A program made the position numbers and the translations under genes. Positions 45,620 through 53,152 of a stretch of DNA of 64,000 nt are shown piece after piece (the first letter of the stretch is position 1; each line of letters begins with the position of its first letter). Below the pieces are notes generated by a model that was given only the letters and a program-made list of their open reading frames with translations, made no database searches and was not told the DNA's origin. Source of the stretch: Flavobacterium magnum (GTDB lineage: Bacteria; Bacteroidota; Bacteroidia; Flavobacteriales; Flavobacteriaceae); assembly GCF_003055625.1 (NCBI RefSeq), contig NZ_CP028811.1, forward strand, positions 1,302,001 to 1,366,000, read 5' to 3'.

Positions 45620-45817
45620 ATGAACAATTATTTCAAATATACGCCTTACCTGTACCTCATAGTGGCGCTGGTTGCCGCGTACAAAAGCATTGCGGTCTGG
45701 AGTGCAGAGCCCGATCAGGCTTACCTGTTTCTCGGAATCACGGTGTTATGCCTTTTTATGTTCGGCTTCCGGTTGTGGTTTATCAAACGGATGGACGCAC
45801 GCAACCGCAAACCGTAA
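45620..45817 (+). CDS. Small membrane protein of unknown function
   Basis: 65 residues with two hydrophobic segments (YLYLIVALVAAYKSIAV and AYLFLGITVLCLFMFGFRLW) and a basic tail (IKRMDARNRKP), so a hairpin inner-membrane protein. It fits exactly between lptC (2-base gap) and the CorC-type gene (3-base gap), which argues that it is real and co-translated. No domain recognised. Confidence 0.75.
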   Translation: MNNYFKYTPYLYLIVALVAAYKSIAVWSAEPDQAYLFLGITVLCLFMFGFRLWFIKRMDARNRKP

Positions 45818-45820
45818 ACC

Positions 45821-47083
45821 ATGGAAGCGGGCATTATCATTGCATTGTGCTTAGTGCTCTCGGCTTTTTTTTCGGGCATGGAAATTGCCTTTATCTCTTC
45901 CAATAAGGTGTATCTGGGCATCGAGAAGATGCAGGATACGTTTGTATCCAGGACCCTTTCCAGACTTACTGAAAAACCTTCCATGTTTATCGCGTCAATG
46001 CTTATCGGCAACAACATAGCGCTCGTCATATACGGTTTTTACATGGGGAGTGTCGTGATGCAATGGCTCTCAGGCTATGGCGGACTGTCCGAGGGGTTTT
46101 CCGGGCTGCTGCTGCAAACGGTCATTTCCACCTTTATTATCCTGATTACATCAGAGTTCCTGCCCAAGGTTTTTTTTCAGGTGTATGCCAACAGCCTGAT
46201 CAAGTTCTTTGCGGTACCGGCCTATTTTTTTTACCGGATTTTTTATTTCATTTCGGCGTTCATCATGTGGATTTCAGACATGGTGTTGCGCAAAGTTTTC
46301 AATTCGGGCGGCGACGAGGAGCAGCTGCTGTTCAGCAAGGTGGAGCTGGGGAACTATATTTCCGAGCAGATGAGTGCCGTCGAGGACGATGCTGAAGTCG
46401 ATTCGGAAATCCAGATTTTCCGTAACGCCCTGGAGTTTTCCGGTGTGAAAGCGCGCGAAATCATGAATCCGCGTACTGAAATCGCCGCGGTCGAAGTGCA
46501 CGATTCCGTCGTCGACCTCCGGGAACTGTTTATCGAAACCGGCTATTCCAAAATACTTGTGTACCAGCACTCGCTTGACGATATCATCGGTTACATCCAT
46601 TCCTTTGAATTGTTTAAGAAACCCAAAAGCATCAAGTCAGTAATGATTGCGGTTGAGTTTGTGCCGGAAACCATGCTGATCAAGGATGTGATGGCGCTGC
46701 TGACGAAAAAAAGGAAGAATGTCGCCGTAGTGCTTGATGAATACGGAGGTACGTCCGGTATGCTGACGATTGAAGATATTGTCGAGGAGCTGTTCGGTGA
46801 GATCGAGGACGAGCACGATGCCGATGACAGCCTCATTGAGCAGGAGCTCGAGCCCGGCGTATTCCTGTTCTCGACACGGTTTGATGTGGAGTACATCAAC
46901 CAGTCTTATAAACTGGACATTCCCGAAAGCGATTCGTACAGTACCCTCGGCGGGTTCATTGTAAACCATACCAAAGAAATTCCCCAACAGGGTGAAAGCA
47001 TCCATATAGACCGATTCCATTTCGTCATCGAGGCCGCCACGGATAAAAAAATCGAGCTTGTAAAAATGACTGTCAGGGAGTAA
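45821..47083 (+). CDS. HlyC/CorC-type membrane protein (DUF21-CBS-CorC)
   Basis: 420 residues: an N-terminal DUF21 membrane domain with four hydrophobic segments (about 1-165; IASMLIGNNIALVIYGF), a CBS pair (about 195-330; VKAREIMNPRTEIAAVE, VVLDEYGGTSGMLTIEDIVE) and a C-terminal CorC_HlyC domain (about 340-420; YSTLGGFIVNH). The family includes magnesium/cobalt efflux-linked proteins and the gliding protein GldE; this copy sits with coaX-lptC rather than gldD, so it is the housekeeping paralogue. The old haemolysin name is misleading. Confidence 0.88.
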   Translation: MEAGIIIALCLVLSAFFSGMEIAFISSNKVYLGIEKMQDTFVSRTLSRLTEKPSMFIASMLIGNNIALVIYGFYMGSVVMQWLSGYGGLSEGFSGLLLQTVISTFIILITSEFLPKVFFQVYANSLIKFFAVPAYFFYRIFYFISAFIMWISDMVLRKVFNSGGDEEQLLFSKVELGNYISEQMSAVEDDAEVDSEIQIFRNALEFSGVKAREIMNPRTEIAAVEVHDSVVDLRELFIETGYSKILVYQHSLDDIIGYIHSFELFKKPKSIKSVMIAVEFVPETMLIKDVMALLTKKRKNVAVVLDEYGGTSGMLTIEDIVEELFGEIEDEHDADDSLIEQELEPGVFLFSTRFDVEYINQSYKLDIPESDSYSTLGGFIVNHTKEIPQQGESIHIDRFHFVIEAATDKKIELVKMTVRE

Positions 47084-47151
47084 GCCGAAAAAAAAATCCG
47101 CTTTTTTAGCGAAAATATTTTGGCGAAGTACGATTATTTGACAGATAATTG

Positions 47152-47159
47152 TATTTTCG
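47152..47159 (+). promoter_or_regulatory. Putative -7 element of the PpiD-type gene
   Basis: TATTTTCG, one base from TAnnTTTG and of the same TTCG kind as coaX and the phosphodiesterase gene; 31 bases before the ATG. Confidence 0.3.
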
Positions 47160-47190
47160 CAAACTGAATTAAAAAAATAACAGAACAGAA

Positions 47191-49284
47191 ATGGCAGTTT
47201 TATCAAAAATCAGGCAACGTTCGATATTGTTGATCGCAGTGATCGGCTTTTGCCTCTTTGCATTTATAATCGGGGATCTTGTACAAAGCAACCTGTTTTC
47301 AAGGAGCGCCAACAACATTGGTAGCGTAAACGGACATGACCTCCCTATGGATGAATTTAAGACCAAGGTTGAAAATGTCACCAAAAGTTCACAGGGCGCT
47401 ACACAGGCCCAGGCGGTAAATTACGTTTGGGAATATGAAGTGAACAACGCTTTACTTGATGCCGAATTTGAAAAGCTCGGTCTGCAGGTGGGTGATGACC
47501 AGATCATTGACATCCTGAAACAGAATCCGCAAATTGGACAAAATCCAATGTTTATGGGGCCTTCAGGTACTTTTGATATTGCTAAGTTCGACGCTGTTGC
47601 GGCCAACGGACCTGAGGCTAAAAATTTCGTTGCAGAATCTAAAAAGGACGCTGCCGAAAATGCCAAAAAACAAATTTACAACACTTTGCTAAGGGCCGGC
47701 GCTTACACTACCGCACTTGAAGGCAAGATGAAATACAAGATGGAGGCCGACAAGGTGAGCTTTGATTATGTGTCGGTATTGTTCTCAACGATTAAGGACA
47801 GCGACGTAAAAGTATCCGATGATGAGATTATCGCCTACATGAGGAAAGATGAAAAGCGATACAAGTCGGAAGAGAACCGTGAACTCGACTACGTGATTTT
47901 TGAAGACAAAGCCTCCAAAGCTGATGAAGATGCGATCAAGTCGAAAATGGATGCGTTTATGGCACCGAGGGTGGAATACGTCAACGGAAAGAACGATACC
48001 ATTCCTAGTTTTGCCAACGCTACGGATATCACTGAATACGTAAATTCAAATTCGGATACGCCGTACGACTCTTCTTATGTAGCTAAAAAGGATCTGCCTG
48101 CGCAATTTGCCGAGCAATTGTACAATCTTCCGGTAGGAAAGGTTTTCGGTCCGTACATCTACAACAACGGCTACTGGCTGTCAAAGTCTATGGGTCGTGA
48201 AGCGGGCGCAAACGTAAAGGCAAGCCACATCCTTTTGGCTTACAAAGGCGCAATGCGTGCAGCTCCGACGGTAACAAGGTCTAAAGAAGAAGCTTTGGCG
48301 AAAGCCAATGAAATATTAGCTGAAGCCAATGCAAAGCCTGAAATGTTTTTCATGCTGGCGATGCAGAATTCAGATGATTCCTCAAAACAACAGGGAGGTG
48401 ATTTGGGTTATTTCTCGAAGGGAGCCAACAGCCTGACAAAGAAATTCGCCGATTATATTTTTACGAACCCTATCGGTAAAGTAGGTTTGGTAGAGACAGA
48501 GTTCGGATACCATATCATTAAAGTAACTGACAAGCAGGACGGTGTACGTCTGGCGACCATTTCCAAAAAGATCGAACCGTCAGCTGAAACCGTGAATTCG
48601 GTTTACAATAAAGCAGTGAAATTCCAGATGGATGCCAAAGACAAGTCGTTTGATCAGGTGGCCAAAGCCGCTAAGCTGACGATCAACCCATCAGTGAAAG
48701 TCAGGGCTATGGACGAGAATCTTGGCACTATTACAAACCAAAGGCAGATTGTGAAATGGGCCTTCAATAAGGACACCAAGGTCGGCAGCGTTGAACGTTT
48801 CGAAGTAGCCAATACCGGACACGTTATCGTCAGGCTGAAGAAAATTAACGAAGAAGGCTTGCTTCCTTTGGATGAGGCCAGGCCGATGATTGAGTTGAAA
48901 TTGAAGAACCAAAAGAAAATAGCCTTAATCAAGTCGAAAATGAAAGGTGGGTCACTTGAAGCGATTGCAGCCGCAAATGCGACTAAAGTACAGACTGTTG
49001 CTGACCGTACACTTGAAACCGCAAGTCTTGAAGGCGTAGGGTTAGAGCAAAGGGTCGTAGCTACAGCGATGGTGACACCGGCAAGCAAAATGTCTGCCCC
49101 GATTGAAGGCATGTCAGGCGTGTATGTCGTGAAAACAACCGCCTACACTAAGGCACCAGCGCTTCCATCTTACAAGGACTACGTAGCGAAACTGAAAATG
49201 AATAATGGAAATACGATGCAACGCATTTCCGCTTCATTGAAAAAAGACGCCGAGATTGACGACAACAGGAGCTTATTTTACTAA
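47191..49284 (+). CDS. ppiD: SurA/PpiD-type periplasmic peptidyl-prolyl isomerase
   Basis: 697 residues. One N-terminal membrane anchor (SILLIAVIGFCLFAFIIGDL), a SurA-like N-terminal chaperone region (INNIGSVNGHDLPMDEFK to about 330), a parvulin rotamase domain (about 340-455; VKASHILLAYKGAM, QQGGDLGYFSKG, TEFGYHIIKVTD) and a second chaperone-like region to the C-terminus. Architecture is that of PpiD: anchored in the inner membrane, facing the periplasm, helping exported outer-membrane proteins to fold. It has its own likely promoter and a strong terminator, and the proteins of its neighbours (LPS transport, barrel protein) fit an envelope-biogenesis theme. Confidence 0.92.
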   Translation: MAVLSKIRQRSILLIAVIGFCLFAFIIGDLVQSNLFSRSANNIGSVNGHDLPMDEFKTKVENVTKSSQGATQAQAVNYVWEYEVNNALLDAEFEKLGLQVGDDQIIDILKQNPQIGQNPMFMGPSGTFDIAKFDAVAANGPEAKNFVAESKKDAAENAKKQIYNTLLRAGAYTTALEGKMKYKMEADKVSFDYVSVLFSTIKDSDVKVSDDEIIAYMRKDEKRYKSEENRELDYVIFEDKASKADEDAIKSKMDAFMAPRVEYVNGKNDTIPSFANATDITEYVNSNSDTPYDSSYVAKKDLPAQFAEQLYNLPVGKVFGPYIYNNGYWLSKSMGREAGANVKASHILLAYKGAMRAAPTVTRSKEEALAKANEILAEANAKPEMFFMLAMQNSDDSSKQQGGDLGYFSKGANSLTKKFADYIFTNPIGKVGLVETEFGYHIIKVTDKQDGVRLATISKKIEPSAETVNSVYNKAVKFQMDAKDKSFDQVAKAAKLTINPSVKVRAMDENLGTITNQRQIVKWAFNKDTKVGSVERFEVANTGHVIVRLKKINEEGLLPLDEARPMIELKLKNQKKIALIKSKMKGGSLEAIAAANATKVQTVADRTLETASLEGVGLEQRVVATAMVTPASKMSAPIEGMSGVYVVKTTAYTKAPALPSYKDYVAKLKMNNGNTMQRISASLKKDAEIDDNRSLFY

Positions 49285-49303
49285 GCGAAAAGCAATAGAT
49301 ATG

Positions 49304-49330
49304 AAAGCCGGTTTTATGCCGGCTTTTTTA
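49304..49330 (+). terminator. Terminator after the PpiD-type gene
   Basis: AAAGCCGG (49304-49311) and CCGGCTTT (49319-49326) form a perfect 8-bp stem with a 7-base loop and run into TTTTTTA. The 218 bases beyond it, up to the convergent kinase gene, show nothing else I can name. Confidence 0.92.
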
Positions 49331-49548
49331 TTGGAAACAGGTTCGCTTTTTTGCTTTGCCGGCGACGTGATTTAAAAAAGGATGAATTTCAATGACAATA
49401 TTTTTCCTTAAAAAACACGCAACACCTTGAGGGAATTGGTCGTCCTTTGTTTGTGCAAAACCGGCCGTTTTTCCAATACGGAAAATCCATAGAAGTCGTA
49501 AAAGCTATTTCGGATGGTAGTGACGATTCGGGTGGTTTTCGCTATGGC

Positions 49549-50460
49549 TTAGAGCACCATATCCAGGTACGGAATAACCGTGGTGTAGCCTTTTCCTGCA
49601 AAATACGTTTTGGGATCCTCCGATGAGATCGCGAGGACAAAATCTCCACCCCAGGCCCCGAGGCTTTTCACAGTGCCATTAAAATCCGGGAATAAGAGAT
49701 GCTTTACGGGTGTCATATCAAGCACATCACCCATCGTCGCTTCGTGTTTCTCGAGTAATTCCGCGAAGTCTGACAAAGTATTGGCGTGCAGTATTGCCTC
49801 GGTAATACCATCAATAACCGAAACCTGCCTGTCAATACCCTCACGGTGCTTGTAATACGAAGCAATGGCAGTCCTGCTGTTCTGCTTTTTATTAAGGTAA
49901 ACGAAATACAGTTGCGATGCGAATGCCGGCCGGAATGCGGCTGTCTCCACAACGGGGTCCCCATTTTCAAGTCGATACAGCAATGGGAAATCGTTTTGCG
50001 CGCAGGCGATGTCATAACCACTGCCGCCAAAACTGTTTTTGAGCAGCGTGTAAGCATCGATGTCCAGCCATTGGGCGATGTTGTTGATCAGTGTCGAGGA
50101 AGTGCCCAATCCCCAGTGTTTTGGGAACGTCAGGTGTGTCGTGACGCTGTAGCCGTCCGAATTGTCAATCAAAGACCGGTTCAGGAGATAAGCTTCACGC
50201 AGCATCGTAACGAGGGTATGCCTGACGGAATCCTGTTTTTCTCTGTCATTTTCATCGCGAATATCGCTGAAATCAATCGTGTCCTCGAACCAGACCGAAT
50301 GGTCAGCGTCGTAACTTTTCCAATGTATTTTTTTATCCGATGCTGGGTTGACAACGAGATCCTGTCCGAATTTTGTAGGCAACGCCAAAGCCCGCGCGCC
50401 GTCAAGCACGAGGTATTCGCCTGTGAGCATCAACTTCCCGTTGCTGTAAAAACGCTGCAA
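49549..50460 (-). CDS. GYDIA-family GHMP kinase, probable mevalonate-pathway kinase
   Basis: 303 residues of the GHMP fold: N-terminal FYSNGKLMLTGEYLVLDGA (about 4-22), phosphate-binding GLGTSST (117-123) and GGSGYDIA (145-152), the motif that names the family. The GSG-D pattern resembles phosphomevalonate kinases (GSGFDVA). The start is TTG at 50460: it comes directly after the TAG stop of HMG-CoA reductase and in the same frame, and the next ATG (50430) would cut into the conserved NGKL motif. Next to HMG-CoA reductase, a kinase of the mevalonate pathway is likely; the exact substrate is not established. Confidence 0.85.
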   Translation of the reverse strand: MQRFYSNGKLMLTGEYLVLDGARALALPTKFGQDLVVNPASDKKIHWKSYDADHSVWFEDTIDFSDIRDENDREKQDSVRHTLVTMLREAYLLNRSLIDNSDGYSVTTHLTFPKHWGLGTSSTLINNIAQWLDIDAYTLLKNSFGGSGYDIACAQNDFPLLYRLENGDPVVETAAFRPAFASQLYFVYLNKKQNSRTAIASYYKHREGIDRQVSVIDGITEAILHANTLSDFAELLEKHEATMGDVLDMTPVKHLLFPDFNGTVKSLGAWGGDFVLAISSEDPKTYFAGKGYTTVIPYLDMVL

Positions 50461-51780
50461 CTAATTCGACTTTAGATGGTTGATGAAATCGACTACCGCG
50501 GAATGCGACACGGCATGCTGCTGAAAATGCGTAGCGATCAGTTCCCTTTCTTCGGCCGAAACCTCAAACTGGTTGATGATATTATTCAGGTGCATTTTCA
50601 TGTGTCCCTGCTGGATTCCTGTGGTGGTCAGCGAACGCAGCGCCGCAAAGTTCTGTGCGAGGCCCACCGCCGCCGTAATCTGCATCAGCTCCTGTGCTGA
50701 GGGGTTCCCAAGCAGTCCGTGGCAGAATTTCACCAATGGGTGCAGGGTGGTCAGTCCCCCCACGGTTCCCAGTGCCAAAGGCAATTCAAGCGAAAAGTAA
50801 AAAATCCCGTCTTCGATACGTGCCTCGGAAAGGCTGGTGTAACTTCCCTTTCTTGCGGCATAAGCATGGACACCCGCTTCGATGGCGCGGAAATCGTTTC
50901 CGGTGGCGACCACGACCGAATCTACCCCGTTCATGATGCCCTTATTGTGCGTCACCGCGCGGAAAGGTTCGACTGCCGCAATGCGGACAGCCTGCACGAA
51001 ATTTTCCGCAAATAGTTCGGGGTTTTCAATATTTTTTTCGCGCAGGTCGGCCACCGCGCAGGACACTTCGGCCCTGACAATACAATGGGGCACATAATTG
51101 GACAGGATGCTCATCACGACCTTCAGCTCTTTTTCCGTTTCCGAAAAGCCATCGTATTGAAGGGCATTTGTCTTTAGCGTTAATGCAAACTGTTCCAGGC
51201 AGGAGTTGATAAAGTTGGCACCCATCGAATCTTTAGTCTCAAATGTCGCATGCAGCTGGTAGTAATCGGGCATCAGCTGGGTCTTGTCGCGAAGTTCAAT
51301 GTCGAGTATGCCGCCGCCGCGCTGCTGCATGTTTTTGGTGATGCTTTGCGTTTCGGTAAAAAAATCAGGTTTCACTTTGTCGAAAAAAGCCTGAAGCTTA
51401 TCCTTGTCGCCCGTATATAAAAAATGAACCTGCCCGATTTTCTCTGTACCGATGACCGTCGTCCTGAAACCACCACGCGACGCCCAGAATTTGGCCGCCT
51501 TGGCCGCTGCTGCGACAACCGAGCTCTCCTCAGTCGCCATGGGGACGGTGTGGTATCGGCCATTGATCAGGAAATTCGGCGCGATGCCGAGTGGGAGGTA
51601 GAAGTTCGAAATCGTGTTTTCAATGAATTCATCGTGAAGCTGTTGGAGTTTTTCGTCGGAGTTCCAGTAGGATTTCACCAAGGCTTCTGCCGCATCAGCA
51701 TCTTTAAAATAATTTCTGGCAATCAGCCTGATTTTTTCTGCTTTGGATAATTTGGAAAATCCTGAAATGGCCTCGTTCAT
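50461..51780 (-). CDS. Hydroxymethylglutaryl-CoA reductase, class II
   Basis: Makes mevalonate from HMG-CoA, committing carbon to isoprenoids. 439 residues from the ATG at 51780 (MNEAISGFSKLSKAEKIRLI), the length of class II enzymes; no membrane domain. Catalytic features: MATEESSVVAAA (Glu near 84), VTHNKGIMNGVDSVVVATGN with the lysine and, just after, the aspartate, and TGIQQGHMKMH with the histidine. An open frame runs upstream to 52116 but lacks homology and would run over the -7 element at 51803-51810. Ends in TAG directly abutting the kinase gene. Confidence 0.93.
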   Translation of the reverse strand: MNEAISGFSKLSKAEKIRLIARNYFKDADAAEALVKSYWNSDEKLQQLHDEFIENTISNFYLPLGIAPNFLINGRYHTVPMATEESSVVAAAAKAAKFWASRGGFRTTVIGTEKIGQVHFLYTGDKDKLQAFFDKVKPDFFTETQSITKNMQQRGGGILDIELRDKTQLMPDYYQLHATFETKDSMGANFINSCLEQFALTLKTNALQYDGFSETEKELKVVMSILSNYVPHCIVRAEVSCAVADLREKNIENPELFAENFVQAVRIAAVEPFRAVTHNKGIMNGVDSVVVATGNDFRAIEAGVHAYAARKGSYTSLSEARIEDGIFYFSLELPLALGTVGGLTTLHPLVKFCHGLLGNPSAQELMQITAAVGLAQNFAALRSLTTTGIQQGHMKMHLNNIINQFEVSAEERELIATHFQQHAVSHSAVVDFINHLKSN

Positions 51781-51802
51781 CGGAATCGAATTGAATTGGA
51801 GG

Positions 51803-51810
51803 CAAAGATA
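51803..51810 (-). promoter_or_regulatory. -7 promoter element of the HMG-CoA reductase operon
   Basis: TATCTTTG on the minus strand, a perfect TAnnTTTG match 23 bases upstream of the ATG at 51780. No exact TTTG at -33. It supports the chosen start. Confidence 0.5.
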
Positions 51811-51928
51811 AGTTTTCACACAGAAAAATGGAAGGCTATTCTTGCTTATCCCAAATATCGGCTTAAAACTGACCGAAAACCGCCACACCAATTTTATCAA
51901 CAACGCGGTATTTTTAACATCCCGGATT

Positions 51929-51958
51929 TTTGTGCCACGTTCCTTCCGTGTACTTTTA
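51929..51958 (+). promoter_or_regulatory. Promoter of the radical SAM gene
   Basis: TTTG (51929-51932), 18 bases, TACTTTTA (51951-51958). Close to consensus in both boxes. It puts the transcript start only a few bases before the ATG at 51970, which rules out the longer open frame as the real protein. Confidence 0.55.
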
Positions 51959-51969
51959 GTAAAAAAGCC

Positions 51970-53046
51970 ATGCACGAGGAAAACGGGTATATTAAGGGAA
52001 GAGGTGCACAAAAAAATGTGGACAACCGTTTTTTTGCGGCATCTTATGAGATGCGCGACGATTTCCTGAATTACTGTGAGGCAGAAGGCGACAGGGCCGA
52101 CGACAACCGCACCCATTACCTTGAAGTATTCCCGAAAACGATTGTAAACAAGGTCGAAAGCCGCGATGTAGGCATGGAATTCTCAATGAATGCGTATCAG
52201 GGTTGCGAACACGGCTGCATTTATTGTTATGCGCGCAACAGTCATGAGTATTGGGGCTATAGCGCCGGACTGGACTTTGAGCGGAAGATTCTCGTAAAAA
52301 AGAATGCGCCCTTATTGCTGGAGGAGAAGCTCCGGAGCAAAAACTGGAAAGCGCACCCCATCGTCATGTCCGGCAATACCGATTGCTACCAGCCTGCAGA
52401 AAAGCGTTTCCAGATCACACGGCAGTGCCTGGAAGTGTTCTTAAAATACAGGCATCCGGTAGCGATCATCACCAAAAACGCGCTGATTTCACGTGATATG
52501 GATATCGTGTCGGCATTGGCGAAGGAAAATCTTATCGGAGTAAATGTGTCCATCACTTCGATGAACGAAAAGACAAGACAATTGCTGGAACCGCGCACGG
52601 CGACAATCGCAAAGCGGTTAGAGACCGTAAAAAGGCTTGCGGAACATGGCGTTCCGGTAAATGTGATGCTCGCACCGATTATCCCGGGGATCAACAGCCA
52701 CGAGATCCTGCCTTTGGCAAAGGCTGCCGCTGATGCCGGTGCGCTGTCGATTGCGCATACCGTCGTCAGGCTCAATGGTGCCATCGGAGAAATCTTTACC
52801 GATTGGATCCAGAAGGCGATGCCTGACCGCGCCGAGAAAGTGCTTAACCAGATCAGGGCCTGTCATAACGGGGCTTTACACGACAGCCGTTGGGGTGAAC
52901 GCATGCGTGGTGAGGGTGAATTCGCCGAAATGATGCGCTCGCAGATGGCTATGGCACGTCGCAGGTTCTTTGCCGGGAAACAGTTTCCTGAACTCAACAC
53001 GGCTTTGTATGAGCAATATAAAGGCGGGCAGCTCAGCCTGTTTTAG
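51970..53046 (+). CDS. PA0069-family radical SAM protein
   Basis: 358 residues from the ATG at 51970 (MHEENGYIKGRGAQKN), the usual length. The radical SAM cluster motif is C79-x3-C83-x2-C86 in QGCEHGCIYCYAR, with the YQGC...YCYARNSHEYWGYSAGLDFE pattern related to spore photoproduct lyase. A barrel follows (PIVMSGNTDCYQPAEKRFQI, LAPIIPGINSHEI). The family has no settled function; DNA or nucleotide repair is often guessed from the SPL relation. Divergent from the HMG-CoA reductase gene with a clear promoter of its own. Confidence 0.9.
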   Translation: MHEENGYIKGRGAQKNVDNRFFAASYEMRDDFLNYCEAEGDRADDNRTHYLEVFPKTIVNKVESRDVGMEFSMNAYQGCEHGCIYCYARNSHEYWGYSAGLDFERKILVKKNAPLLLEEKLRSKNWKAHPIVMSGNTDCYQPAEKRFQITRQCLEVFLKYRHPVAIITKNALISRDMDIVSALAKENLIGVNVSITSMNEKTRQLLEPRTATIAKRLETVKRLAEHGVPVNVMLAPIIPGINSHEILPLAKAAADAGALSIAHTVVRLNGAIGEIFTDWIQKAMPDRAEKVLNQIRACHNGALHDSRWGERMRGEGEFAEMMRSQMAMARRRFFAGKQFPELNTALYEQYKGGQLSLF

Positions 53047-53152
53047 CAATACGACGATTTGGATTTTTCCGGAAATTGCATTTAACAGAAAAAAATGCCG
53101 TTTATTGTAAATTTTTCACTAAAATTGACGGTTTTTATATTCAGTTAAGCCA

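Noticed and set aside
51796..51969. Longer N-terminus for the radical SAM protein
   Set aside because: A good promoter lies at 51929-51958, downstream of that start, and family members begin at the MHEENGYIKGRG position.
51781..52116. Longer N-terminus for HMG-CoA reductase
   Set aside because: The extra codons overlap the radical SAM gene and its promoter, and the homologous protein begins at the ATG at 51780, just after a perfect -7 box.
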